64,000 bases of DNA from Streptomyces sp. CNQ-509 (GTDB lineage: Bacteria; Actinomycetota; Actinomycetes; Streptomycetales; Streptomycetaceae): contig NZ_CP011492.1 of assembly GCF_001011035.1 (NCBI RefSeq), positions 4,156,001 through 4,220,000 of the forward strand. The letters are read 5' to 3'. The notes below the pieces were generated by a model. It had not been told where the DNA came from and ran no database searches. It saw only the letters and a program-made list of their open reading frames with translations. Positions 7,647-15,842 of this stretch are shown here, in pieces. The translations under genes and the position numbers were made by a program. Position 1 is the first letter of the stretch, and each line of letters starts with the position of its first letter.

Positions 7647-8663
7647 ATGGAGATCGTCGCGTACGGCGTGCAGGCGGACGAGCGGCCGGTGATCGAGCCC
7701 GCCTTCGCGGCGGCGTTCGGCGGCGAGCACACGCTGCGCTGCCTCGACCTGTTCCTCAACCGCGACACCGTGCCCACCGCCGCCGGCTACGAGATCGTCC
7801 TCACCGGCGCCAACGACGAGCTGGACGGCACCGCCCTGCACCGCCTCGCCGCCGGCGGCACCCGGTTCCTCGCCCAGCGCTCCACCGGCTACAACAACAT
7901 CGACCTCGACGCCGCCCGGGACGCCGGTCTGGCCGTGGCCCGCGTCTCGCACTACTCCCCGTACTCCGTCGCGGAGTTCGCCTGGGCCCTGGCGCTGGCC
8001 GTCAACCGCCGCCTCGTCCGCGCCGCCACCCGCTCCCGCGAGTTCGACTTCCGCCTCGACGGGCTCATGGGCCGCGACTTCCACGGCCGTACGGCCGGCA
8101 TCCTCGGCACCGGGAAGATCGGCGAGGTCTTCGCCCGCATCGCGCACGGCTTCGGCATGCGGCTGCTCGGCAGCGACGTCGTGGAGAACCCGGACTGCCT
8201 GGCGCTGGGCATGGAGTACGTCGGCACGGACCGGCTGTTCGCCGAGTCCGACCTGATCAGCCTGCACGCGCCGCTGCTGCCCGAGACGCACCACACGGTC
8301 GACGCGGCGGCGCTGGCGGCCATGAAGGACGACGCGATCCTCGTCAACTCCAGCCGCGGCGGCCTCGTCGACACCGATGCCCTGGTCGAGACGCTGCGCG
8401 CCGGGCGTCTGGGCGGCGTGGGCCTGGACGTGTACGAGGAGGAGGCCGGACTCTTCCACCACGACCGGTCGATGGAGGTGATGACGGACGACCGGCTGGC
8501 CCGCCTGATCACCTTCGGCAACGTCCTGGTCACCTCGCACCAGGCGTACTTCACCGCCGACGCGGTCGGCCAGATCACCGAGGCGACGCTCGGCAACGTA
8601 CGCGACTGGCTGGCGGGCCGCACGGGCGAGAACTTCCTGCTCCCGCCCGCCGGTTCCGGCTGA
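7647..8663 (+). CDS. D-2-hydroxyacid dehydrogenase, D-lactate dehydrogenase-like
   Basis: 338 residues; an AGGAGG site at 7633-7638 sets the ATG at 7647. NAD-binding motif is GILGTGKIGEVFARIAHGFG; the catalytic Arg, Glu and His are expected in NSSRGGLVDTDALV, VGLDVYEEEAGLFHHDRS and VTSHQAYFT. The EEEAGLFHHDRS segment is typical of the LdhA branch rather than of phosphoglycerate dehydrogenases. Likely reaction: pyruvate plus NADH to D-lactate. Its stop codon abuts the stop codon of the convergent methyltransferase gene with no base between. Confidence 0.9.
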   Translation: MEIVAYGVQADERPVIEPAFAAAFGGEHTLRCLDLFLNRDTVPTAAGYEIVLTGANDELDGTALHRLAAGGTRFLAQRSTGYNNIDLDAARDAGLAVARVSHYSPYSVAEFAWALALAVNRRLVRAATRSREFDFRLDGLMGRDFHGRTAGILGTGKIGEVFARIAHGFGMRLLGSDVVENPDCLALGMEYVGTDRLFAESDLISLHAPLLPETHHTVDAAALAAMKDDAILVNSSRGGLVDTDALVETLRAGRLGGVGLDVYEEEAGLFHHDRSMEVMTDDRLARLITFGNVLVTSHQAYFTADAVGQITEATLGNVRDWLAGRTGENFLLPPAGSG

Positions 8664-9395
8664 TCAGACCTTCTCGTAGACCGAGACGTGCGACCGGCTC
8701 GCGGCGCCGAACGGCCGGCGGTCCCATCCGGCGTAGCGCTCCCGCAGCCGCATCCCGGCGAGCCGCGCCATCAGGTCCAGCTCGCTCGGCCAGCAGTAGC
8801 GCAGCCGCAGCGGGCGCAGCGCGGTCCCGTTCGCGTCGAAGGTCACGCGCTGGTACGTGACCGCCTGGGCGACCGGGTCGTGGACGAGGAACTCCATCTT
8901 CACCGTGTCCTCGGTCAGCGACCGGGTGGCGACGCGCTGGTTGCGGTCGAACTCCTTGAGGTCCTGGACGAAGCACTCGACGACGAACAGCCCGCCGGGC
9001 TCCAGGACCGCGGCGACGTTGCGGAAGCAGTCGACCTGCCGGTCCTGGTCGGGCAGGTTGAAGAGGGTGTTGAAGACCAGGTACGCGGTGTGGAAGGGGC
9101 CGTCCACCGGCACGTCGGCCATGTCGCCGATGGTCACCGGGATGTCGGCGCCGCCGGGCTTCGCGCGCAGTTGCTCGACCATGGCCGTGGACCCGTCGAC
9201 GCCCTCGACGGCGACGCCGCGGGCGGCGAGGGGGAGGGCCACGCGGCCGGTGCCGATGGCGAGTTCGAGGGTGCGGGCGCCGGGCGGGACGAGACCGGCG
9301 AGGAAGTCGACGGTGGGGGTGGGCTCGTAGAGGTCGGCGGTGTCGTACTCGTGGGCGTAGCGGTCGAAGAACGCGGGATCGTGGAAGACGGTCAC
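8664..9395 (-). CDS. SAM-dependent methyltransferase, class I
   Basis: About 243 residues from a GTG at 9395 (VTVFHDPAFFDRYAHEYD). The frame continues upstream without family features, and neither start has a good ribosome-binding site. Class I motifs are TLELAIGTGRVALPLAARG (motif I), VEGVDGSTAMVEQLR, and IGDMADVPVDGPFHTAYLVF with NTLFNLPDQDRQ. This matches the small Methyltransf_25-type enzymes; the substrate is unknown. It converges on the dehydrogenase gene and is downstream of the ABC exporter operon terminator. Confidence 0.82.
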   Translation of the reverse strand: MTVFHDPAFFDRYAHEYDTADLYEPTPTVDFLAGLVPPGARTLELAIGTGRVALPLAARGVAVEGVDGSTAMVEQLRAKPGGADIPVTIGDMADVPVDGPFHTAYLVFNTLFNLPDQDRQVDCFRNVAAVLEPGGLFVVECFVQDLKEFDRNQRVATRSLTEDTVKMEFLVHDPVAQAVTYQRVTFDANGTALRPLRLRYCWPSELDLMARLAGMRLRERYAGWDRRPFGAASRSHVSVYEKV

Positions 9396-9517
9396 GGGGC
9401 GTGAGTCAAGCAGCGCGGGCGGGGGCGGGGCGAGCGAATTAACGCGGGGCGCGGGCGTACGGGCGCGGGCCTGCGGTCGTACTCGGGTGCGCCTGCGGGC
9501 CGTGCGGCGCACGCGTC

Positions 9518-9554
9518 GGGGCGGGCGCCGCGCTTTCGGCCGGACGCCCGCCCC
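9518..9554 (-). terminator. Terminator-like hairpin after the ABC exporter operon
   Basis: The perfect 10-bp arms GGGGCGGGCG and CGCCCGCCCC at 9518-9527 and 9545-9554 enclose a 17-nt loop. On the minus strand the hairpin begins 7 bases after the permease stop. There is no T-run, as is usual for Streptomyces terminators. Confidence 0.6.
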
Positions 9555-9561
9555 CGTACCG

Positions 9562-11247
9562 CTACTTCGTCTCCAGATCCCGCCGCCGGAAGCCCAGCAG
9601 GCCCAGCCAGACCAGCCCCACGGCGATCGCCGTGAGCACCAGCAGCGGCGGCCAGGACATGTCCTGCGCCGGGAGCTGCGGGATGTGCCCGAAGGGGGAC
9701 AGATCGCTCAGGACGTCCGGGAACTTGAGGATCTCGCCGAGGTAGTCCACGACGAAGCCGTACACCGGGACCACCCAGGCGACCGCCACGGCCCGCGGGA
9801 ACCAGCCGAAGAGGGCGACCGCCAGGCCGATCGTGACCCACAGGGCCGGGGCGAAGGCCAGGGCCGCGCCGACGAGCTTGAGGAAGAGCCCGCCGTCGCC
9901 CGTGGAGGCCGCGCCCGAGGCGCCGAAGCCGATGCCGGCGAGCAGGATCAGCGCCGTGCCGCCGGCCGCGCCGACGAACGCGTGGCTGAGCACCCACCGG
10001 TCGCGCGACAGCGCGGTGGACAGCAGCGGCTCGGCGCGGCCCGCGGACTCCTCCGCACGCGGACGCAGGGCTGCCATCACGACGTAGATCGAGCAGACGA
10101 CCGCGAGCACGATCATCACCACCGAGGCGAACGACTCCGCCACGTTGGCGCCGCCGATCTCGGCGAGCTGCTCCTCCAGCTCGTCGATGCCCTCGATCAT
10201 CTCCTCGGCGTCGCCGAGGATCGATCCGTACATCACGCCGAGGAGCAGCGCGCCCGCGCCGAAGCCGGCGAGCAGGCCGCGGTGCAGCCGGAGCGCGAAG
10301 CCGAGCGGGGTGGTGAGCCCTTCCGAGCCGGCGGGGCTGCCCAGGCGGGCGGCCCGCAGGCCCGCGCCGACGTCGCGACGGGTGCTGAGGAAGAAGCCGG
10401 CCGCCGCGCAGACCACGGCCGCGGCGAGCACGAGCAGCAGCGGCCACCAGCGGTTGTCGACGAAGACGTACGTGCGCTGGACCCAGCCGATCGGCGAGAG
10501 CCAGGACACCCAGTCGCTGCCGACGTCGCCTGCGGCGCGCAGCGCGTACGCCGCGCCGATGACGGCCATCGCCATGCCGGACGCCCCGCGCGCGTACGCG
10601 GTGACCTGCACGGTGATCGCGGCGACGGCGGCGAAGAAGATGCCGACCGCCGTGTGCGCGAGGCCGTAGAGCAGCGCGCCTTGGCCGTCGACGCCGTCGA
10701 CGCCCATGCCGGACAGGCCGGCGGCAAGCAGCAGCCCGAGCGCCACATTGGCGACGACGGCGACGCCGAGCGCGGCGGCGAGGTAGGAGTGCCGGCCGAC
10801 GACGCCGGAGCGCACCAGCTCGGCGCGGTTGGTCTCCTCCTCGGTCCTGGTGTGCCGGGAGATGATGAGCACGCTCATGATGCCGACGAGCACGGCCGTG
10901 AAGCCGAGCATCTGGTGGCCGGTCATCGAGCCGATGTTGTAGTCGTCGAGGTAGTGCCGCGGGCCGGTCATGGCCAGGCCGGCGGGGCTGTCCATGGTCT
11001 CGGCGATGTCGGCGCGCTTCTTGGCCGTGTCGTACGACGTGTCGAAGCTGCTGACGCTGGAGGCGGTGCCGAGGAACAGCGCGAGCACCCACACGGGCAG
11101 CCGTACGCGGTCCCGGCGCAGCGCGAACCGGAAGAGCGTCCCGGCGCCGGCGAGCGCAGCGCCGCCATCGGCGGCGCGCGGGGGCGCGACCGGCCGGGAC
11201 TTCGTGCCCTGGGCGGTGTCGTCGGTGGTGGAGGGGGTGGCAGACAT
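9562..11247 (-). CDS. ABC exporter permease, 561 residues
   Basis: A large hydrophobic ABC-2-type permease with about 12 predicted helices in two halves. The central soluble loop after residue 330 is acidic (GDAEEMIEGIDELEEQLAEIGG). The SRHTRTEEETNRAELVRSGVVGRHSYLAAAL loop and the RPRAEESAGRAEPLLSTALSRDRWVLSHA loop, one in each half, look like an internal duplication, as in the TipT/polyketide-type exporters. The start codon overlaps the ATPase stop by one base (TGATG), so translation is coupled. Probably an exporter of a toxic compound or drug. Confidence 0.88.
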   Translation of the reverse strand: MSATPSTTDDTAQGTKSRPVAPPRAADGGAALAGAGTLFRFALRRDRVRLPVWVLALFLGTASSVSSFDTSYDTAKKRADIAETMDSPAGLAMTGPRHYLDDYNIGSMTGHQMLGFTAVLVGIMSVLIISRHTRTEEETNRAELVRSGVVGRHSYLAAALGVAVVANVALGLLLAAGLSGMGVDGVDGQGALLYGLAHTAVGIFFAAVAAITVQVTAYARGASGMAMAVIGAAYALRAAGDVGSDWVSWLSPIGWVQRTYVFVDNRWWPLLLVLAAAVVCAAAGFFLSTRRDVGAGLRAARLGSPAGSEGLTTPLGFALRLHRGLLAGFGAGALLLGVMYGSILGDAEEMIEGIDELEEQLAEIGGANVAESFASVVMIVLAVVCSIYVVMAALRPRAEESAGRAEPLLSTALSRDRWVLSHAFVGAAGGTALILLAGIGFGASGAASTGDGGLFLKLVGAALAFAPALWVTIGLAVALFGWFPRAVAVAWVVPVYGFVVDYLGEILKFPDVLSDLSPFGHIPQLPAQDMSWPPLLVLTAIAVGLVWLGLLGFRRRDLETK

Positions 11248-12170
11248 CAGGCCGCTCCCGCCTCCGAGTGGTGGCCGTTGTGCTCCAGCTCGTCGCCGTA
11301 GTGTCGGAGCATCAGCTCCTCCAGGGTGGGGGGATGGCTCACCAGGCTGCGGATGCCGAACTCGCCGAGCCGCCGCACGGCGGCGTCGAGGTGCTCGCCG
11401 TCGACGGCGAAGTGCACCCGGCCGTCGTCGGTACGGAGCTGGTGGATGCCGGGAAGTTGGTCGATGCCGGTGGCGGGCTGCTCGGTCTCGGCCTCGATGG
11501 TCGTACGGGTCAGGTGGCGCATCTCGCTGAGCGTGCCGGACTGCACGATCTTCCCCAGCCGGATGATGCTCACCCGGTCGGCGAGCTTCTCCACCTGCGC
11601 GAGGATGTGGCTGGAGAGCAGGACGGTCTTGCCCTCGGCCTTCGCCTGGGTGATGACGTCCTGGAAGATGACCTCCATGAGCGGGTCGAGGCCCGCGGTG
11701 GGCTCGTCGAGCAGGAGCAGCTCGGCGTCGGAGGCGAGGGCGGCGACGATGGCCACCTTCTGCCGGTTCCCCTTGGAGTAGCTCCGGCCCTTCTTGGTCG
11801 GGTCGAGGTCGAAGCGCTCGATGAGGTCGTCGCGACGCTGCTTGTCGATGCCGCCGCGGAGCCGCGCGAGCAGGTCGATGGCCTCACCGCCGGTGAGGTT
11901 GGGCCACAGCTCGACGTCCCCCGGCACGTAGGCCAGTCGGCGGTGGAGCGTGACGGCGTCGGCCCACGGGTCGCCGCCGAGCACCTGGGCGGTGCCCGTG
12001 TCGGCGCGCAGCAGGCCGAGCAGCACGCGGATGGTGGTGGACTTGCCGGCGCCGTTGGGGCCGAGGAAGCCGTGCACCTCGCCCGTCTCCACGTCGAGGT
12101 CGAGGCCGTCGAGTGCACGGGTCCGGCCGAATGTCTTGGTCAGGCCGGAGACGGTGATTGCCTTGGTCAT
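11247..12170 (-). CDS. ABC exporter ATP-binding protein
   Basis: 307 residues from ATG at 12170 (MTKAITVSGLTKTFGRTRALDGLDLDV split here for length); the upstream open frame is intergenic. Walker A is GPNGAGKST at residues 37-45, the signature is SKGNRQK, and Walker B is LLLLDEPTAGLDP, in the DrrA-like exporter family. The C-terminal 80 residues form an extra regulatory domain. A promoter with -35 TTCACA and -10 TAGTTT (18-bp spacer) lies just upstream; the transcript would be nearly leaderless, and the palindrome at 12192-12207 covers the -35. Confidence 0.92.
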   Translation of the reverse strand: MTKAITVSGLTKTFGRTRALDGLDLDVETGEVHGFLGPNGAGKSTTIRVLLGLLRADTGTAQVLGGDPWADAVTLHRRLAYVPGDVELWPNLTGGEAIDLLARLRGGIDKQRRDDLIERFDLDPTKKGRSYSKGNRQKVAIVAALASDAELLLLDEPTAGLDPLMEVIFQDVITQAKAEGKTVLLSSHILAQVEKLADRVSIIRLGKIVQSGTLSEMRHLTRTTIEAETEQPATGIDQLPGIHQLRTDDGRVHFAVDGEHLDAAVRRLGEFGIRSLVSHPPTLEELMLRHYGDELEHNGHHSEAGAA

Positions 12171-12191
12171 AGCATGTAAACTACACGAACA

Positions 12192-12207
12192 TTCACAAAT
12201 TTGTGAA
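12192..12207. promoter_or_regulatory. Perfect 16-bp palindrome: operator for the divergent ABC operon and regulator
   Basis: TTCACAAATTTGTGAA is a perfect palindrome 21 bp upstream of the ABC ATPase start and 56 bp upstream of the regulator start. It covers the likely -35 of the ABC promoter, so binding would block transcription. It is an A+T-rich spot in otherwise G+C-rich DNA. The divergent MarR/GbsR-type regulator is the obvious candidate binder (inference). Confidence 0.78.
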
Positions 12208-12221
12208 GTTAAGAAACCGTT

Positions 12222-12233
12222 AGGGTCGACCCT
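12222..12233. promoter_or_regulatory. Second palindrome AGGGTCGACCCT in the same divergent promoter
   Basis: A perfect 12-bp palindrome located 30 bp upstream of the regulator start and 14 bp from the first palindrome. It could be a second operator controlling the regulator itself, or chance in G+C-rich DNA. Confidence 0.4.
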
Positions 12234-12263
12234 GACGGGGCCGGACGGGGAGAACGTAGCGAA

Positions 12264-12824
12264 GTGGCAGATCAGCAGCGTGACGAGCGCGGTGGGCGCG
12301 AAGAGCGCGGCGACGGCGCGGAGCGCAGAGCAGGCGCGGGCCGTGATACGGAGGCCGTGGCGAGATACGTGGAACGGGTGGCCGGCGAGCTGACCGGGAT
12401 GGGTATGCAGCGCATGGCCTCCCGGGTCTTCGCGTGCCTCCTGGCGGACGACGCGGGCGCCCTCACCGCCGCGGAGGTGAGCGAGCGGCTGCACGTGAGT
12501 CCCGCGGCGGTCTCGGGCGCGGTGCGCTATCTCGGGCTGGTCGGCTTCATCAGCCGGGAACGCGAGCCGGGCTCGCGGCGCGAGCGGTACCGGATCGAGA
12601 GCGACCGCTGGTACCAGATCTTCGCCCAGCGGGAGCAGATCATCCGGCGCTTCGAGCAGACCCTGGACTCGGGCGTCGGCATCCTGGGCGCGGACACCCC
12701 GGCGGGCCAGCGGATCGAGGAGACGACGGAGTTCTTCGCGTTCCTGCGGGAGGAGAACGGCCGGCTGGAACAGCGCTGGTGGGACTACGTCAAACGGCGC
12801 CAGGAGGCGACGGCGGCGGAGTGA
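12264..12824 (+). CDS. GbsR/MarR-family winged-helix regulator, divergent from ABC exporter
   Basis: 186 residues, GTG start at 12264. After a charged N-terminal extension of about 30 residues there is a winged helix (GMQRMASRVFACLL, LTAAEVSERLHVSPAAVSGAVRYL, VGFISREREPGSRRERYRI), followed by a helical C-terminal part (FAQREQIIRRFEQTLDSGVGIL). This matches GbsR-type MarR repressors that sit beside ABC exporters in Streptomyces. Likely a ligand-sensing repressor of the divergent ABC genes and of itself, through the palindrome at 12192-12207. Confidence 0.88.
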   Translation: MADQQRDERGGREERGDGAERRAGAGRDTEAVARYVERVAGELTGMGMQRMASRVFACLLADDAGALTAAEVSERLHVSPAAVSGAVRYLGLVGFISREREPGSRRERYRIESDRWYQIFAQREQIIRRFEQTLDSGVGILGADTPAGQRIEETTEFFAFLREENGRLEQRWWDYVKRRQEATAAE

Positions 12825-12833
12825 CCCTTCCCC

Positions 12834-13034
12834 TCAGTCGTCCGCGGCGCAGCGCTCCAGAGAAACCCCGGTAGCGGCACCGGCATCCTCCCCCACGGCC
12901 AGCCACTCCCCTAACGCGGCGCCACCCCCGAACAGCGTCGCGGCGACCACGAGCCCGGTCACCACCTCGACCTGCCGCCCGCGGGCACCGCGATACCGAA
13001 CGGGCACCCCCGGCGGCGGATCGAACTCACTCAC
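12834..13034 (-). CDS. Small hypothetical membrane protein
   Basis: 66 residues from GTG at 13034 (VSEFDPPPGVPVRYRGARGR), preceded by a purine-rich GGGAGGG stretch. One transmembrane helix (VVTGLVVAATLFGGGAAL) is followed by an acidic tail with one Cys (ERCAADD). It ends 9 bp from the convergent regulator stop. It is unrecognised and could be spurious, but codon bias and the helix fit a real gene. Confidence 0.5.
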   Translation of the reverse strand: MSEFDPPPGVPVRYRGARGRQVEVVTGLVVAATLFGGGAALGEWLAVGEDAGAATGVSLERCAADD

Positions 13035-13201
13035 CCCCCGACCCTCCCCCGCCCCGCGTCCCCCCGCCTCTCCGACGCAGCAACCGGGTCCACCACGCAC
13101 GACCCCTCCGGCCCCCGCGGCGGCGCGAGGGGCGTCACCCTCCGGGCGTGGGAGATCTACTTCCGGATTCAGGATTTCACGCGTGCGGAGTGCTCCCGCG
13201 G

Positions 13202-14392
13202 TCAGCGAGTCGCGGCGGTGATGAGGCGCCAGGCGTTGGGGTGGGCGGTCCAGGTGCGCTGGCTCACCGGAGGGCTGAGGAGGGCGTCAGCACGGTAGCG
13301 GAAGTCGCTGCCCCAGACGCGTACGCTACGGGCCTCGGCGTGCAGCGGGCCGCCGGGGCCGCCGGGACCGCTGGGGCGGATCACCACCTGGGCGAGTCCG
13401 CTCGTCGGGTCCGTGACGACCCTGACCTGCGCCGTCGGGCCGTCCAGGTCGGCCAGCAGCACGCCGTCCGCCTCTACGCGCAGTCGGAAGCCGGAGGTCG
13501 GTGCCGGTGACTCGGGCGGGGCGTCCGCGGCCGCCTCGTCGTCGGTGCCGGTCGGCGACCAGCCCTCCGCGCCGCCTGACTCCCAGCCGCCCGTCGCGTC
13601 CTCCGCGCCCCACTGCGTGACCACCGGTGGCGGGCCCGGTTCCGGACCGTCACCGTTTCGCTGGCCCGTCGCTCGCGCCCCCGCCGCCCCCGCCGCCCGT
13701 GCCGCAAGTGCCCGCAGGCGGGCCGCCGGGGTCCACCGCCGGCCGGCGCCGGCCGCTCCGGCGCCCACCCGCTGGGTCAGCCCCGCCAGGCCGCCGCCCA
13801 GCCCGCCGCCCGGGCCGACGCGCGGCGTGCGGCGGCCCGGCCCTCCGGCGTCCTCCGGCCTCCGGGCGCGGGTCCCGGGACGATCGCCGTCCGCCGCCCC
13901 TGCGCCGTCCGCCTCCTCTGCGCCGTCCGCCTCCTCTGCGCCGTCCGCCCCCGCCGCCGGCAGGCGCAGCGCGTCCAGCACCACCCCGCCCCCGTCGTCC
14001 ACCAGCAGCCCCAGCCGGCGCTCCTCGCCGTCCAGCACCGTCCGGGCCGCGGCCACCGTGCCCGTGGGGACGCCCAGCGTCGCCGCCAGCGTTCTCGCCG
14101 TGCCCACCGGGACCAGCGCCAGCGGCGCGTCCGCCAGCGTCTCCTGGCGGCGCAGCTCGCTCACCACCCGCAGGAACGCCCGGTCGTCACCGATGACCAC
14201 CGGCCGGCGGGCCCCCCGGCGGGCCAGGGCGCGCGCCAGTTCCGGCGCGGTCTCCGGCAGGCAGATCTTCGTGGCCGCCGCCGCGGAGAGCACGTCCCTC
14301 GCGATCCGTACGGCTTCCCCGTCCGCCCGCCGTGCAGCGGGGTCGATGAGCACGAGCAGTGAGCGCCCGGTGGGGTCTAGAGCCGACACCAC
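13202..14392 (-). CDS. Diacylglycerol/lipid-kinase-like protein with degenerate active site
   Basis: 396 residues. The N-terminal 130 residues resemble the DAGK catalytic fold (LLVLIDPAARRADGEAV, then RRPVVIGDDRAFLRVVSEL and LVPVGTARTLAATLGVP). In active kinases the last motif reads G-T-x-N-D-x-A; here it is GTARTLA, without the Asn-Asp. A long Gly/Ala/Asp-rich segment including a six-residue EEADGA repeat separates it from a C-terminal beta domain (FRLRVEADGVLLADLDGP). It is divergent from purA. It may be an inactive or altered lipid kinase; the assignment is moderate. Confidence 0.65.
   Translation of the reverse strand: MVSALDPTGRSLLVLIDPAARRADGEAVRIARDVLSAAAATKICLPETAPELARALARRGARRPVVIGDDRAFLRVVSELRRQETLADAPLALVPVGTARTLAATLGVPTGTVAAARTVLDGEERRLGLLVDDGGGVVLDALRLPAAGADGAEEADGAEEADGAGAADGDRPGTRARRPEDAGGPGRRTPRVGPGGGLGGGLAGLTQRVGAGAAGAGRRWTPAARLRALAARAAGAAGARATGQRNGDGPEPGPPPVVTQWGAEDATGGWESGGAEGWSPTGTDDEAAADAPPESPAPTSGFRLRVEADGVLLADLDGPTAQVRVVTDPTSGLAQVVIRPSGPGGPGGPLHAEARSVRVWGSDFRYRADALLSPPVSQRTWTAHPNAWRLITAATR
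13901..13953. repeat. 18-bp in-frame tandem repeat in the lipid-kinase-like gene
   Basis: About three copies of an 18-bp unit (TGCGCCGTCCGCCTCCTC), encoding repeated EEADGA on the minus strand, start at 13901, 13919 and 13937. It is coding low complexity, prone to slippage, not a CRISPR. Confidence 0.75.
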
Positions 14393-14423
14393 GGTCCTTC
14401 CTCAGGTAATCTCTCGGTGCAAG

Positions 14424-14451
14424 AGCCCCTGTCGCACTTGTGCCAGGGGCT
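14424..14451 (+). promoter_or_regulatory. Hairpin in the purA leader region
   Basis: The perfect 8-bp arms AGCCCCTG and CAGGGGCT flank an inner GCAC-TT-GTGC. It lies 84 bp before the purA GTG, between purA and the divergent lipid-kinase-like gene. It may be a transcriptional attenuator or terminator for readthrough, or an operator; the pyrimidine-rich sequence after it (TTCGTCTATCC) suits a terminator. Confidence 0.5.
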
Positions 14452-14534
14452 TCGTCTATCCGGGGCCCGGTCCGATCCCCGGTGCACGGCGCACCGCACG
14501 TTGGACATGCCCCGCCCGGAAGGGGTGTACGCCT

Positions 14535-15818
14535 GTGCCCGCACTTGTGCTGCTCGGTGCTCAGTGGGGTGACGAAGGCAAGGGGAAGGCCACCGATCTG
14601 CTCGGCGGCTCGGTGGACTACGTGGTGCGCTTCCAGGGCGGGAACAACGCCGGGCACACGGTGGTGGTCGGCGATCAGAAGTACGCGCTGCACCTGCTGC
14701 CGTCGGGCATCCTGTCGCCGAGCTGCACGCCGGTGATCGGCAACGGCGTGGTCGTCGACCCCGAGGTGCTGCTCGGCGAGCTGAGCGCGCTCCAGCAGCG
14801 CGGCGTGGACACGTCCAAGCTGCTCCTCAGCGGCAACGCGCACCTCATCACCGCGTACCACACCGATCTCGACAAGGTGACGGAACGGTTCCTCGGCAAG
14901 CGGAAGATCGGCACCACGGGCCGCGGCATCGGCCCGGCCTACGCCGACAAGATCAACCGCGTCGGGATCCGGGTGCAGGACCTCTTCGACGAGTCGATCC
15001 TGCGGCAGAAGGTCGACGCGGCGCTGGACCAGAAGAACCAGATCCTCGCCAAGCTCTACAACCGCCGCGCCATCCGCCCCGACGCCGTCGTCGAGCAGCT
15101 CCTCGGCTACGCGGAGCAGTTGCGCCCGTACGTCGCCGACACCACCCTCGTGCTCAACGAGGCCATCGACGACGGGAAGGTCGTCCTCTTCGAGGGCGGG
15201 CAGGGCACGCTCCTCGACGTCGACCACGGCACGTACCCCTTCGTCACCTCGTCCAACCCGACCGCGGGGGGCGCCTGTACGGGAACCGGCGTCGGCCCCA
15301 CTCGGATCAGCCGGGTCATCGGCATCCTCAAGGCGTACACAACGCGCGTCGGTGCCGGACCGTTCCCGACCGAACTCCTCGACGAGGACGGCGACCGGCT
15401 GCGCACCATCGGCGGCGAGCGCGGCGTGACCACCGGCCGGGACCGGCGCTGCGGCTGGTTCGACGCGGTGATCGCCCGCTACGCGACCCGCGTCAACGGC
15501 CTGACGGACTTCTTCCTCACCAAGCTCGACGTGCTCACCGGCTGGGAGCGCATCCCCGTCTGCGTCGCGTACGACATCGACGGCCGCCGGGTCACGGAAC
15601 TGCCGTACAGCCAGACCGACTTCCACCACGCCACGCCCGTGTACGAGATGCTGCCCGGCTGGTCCGAGGACATCTCGAAGGCCACGTCCTTCAAGGAACT
15701 GCCGAAGAACGCGCAGGGCTATGTCAAGGCGCTGGAGGAGATGTCCGGCGCCCCCGTGTCGGCGATCGGCGTCGGCCCCGGGCGAAACGAGACGATCCAG
15801 ATCAACTCGTTCCTCTGA
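14535..15818 (+). CDS. purA: Adenylosuccinate synthetase
   Basis: 427 residues, GTG start at 14535 (MPALVLLGAQWGDEGKGKATDLL). It joins IMP and aspartate with GTP to adenylosuccinate, the first AMP-specific step. The GTP loop GDEGKGK, FQGGNNAGHTVVV, GRGIGPAYADKINR, EGGQGTLLDVDHGTYPFVTSSN and KLDVLTGW are all present, and length is normal. An upstream extension of the frame exists but belongs to the antisense of the divergent gene. The 3' end converges on a kinase gene 24 bp away. Confidence 0.98.
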   Translation: MPALVLLGAQWGDEGKGKATDLLGGSVDYVVRFQGGNNAGHTVVVGDQKYALHLLPSGILSPSCTPVIGNGVVVDPEVLLGELSALQQRGVDTSKLLLSGNAHLITAYHTDLDKVTERFLGKRKIGTTGRGIGPAYADKINRVGIRVQDLFDESILRQKVDAALDQKNQILAKLYNRRAIRPDAVVEQLLGYAEQLRPYVADTTLVLNEAIDDGKVVLFEGGQGTLLDVDHGTYPFVTSSNPTAGGACTGTGVGPTRISRVIGILKAYTTRVGAGPFPTELLDEDGDRLRTIGGERGVTTGRDRRCGWFDAVIARYATRVNGLTDFFLTKLDVLTGWERIPVCVAYDIDGRRVTELPYSQTDFHHATPVYEMLPGWSEDISKATSFKELPKNAQGYVKALEEMSGAPVSAIGVGPGRNETIQINSFL

Positions 15819-15842
15819 GCCTGCCCCTAAGTCAGTCAGCCG

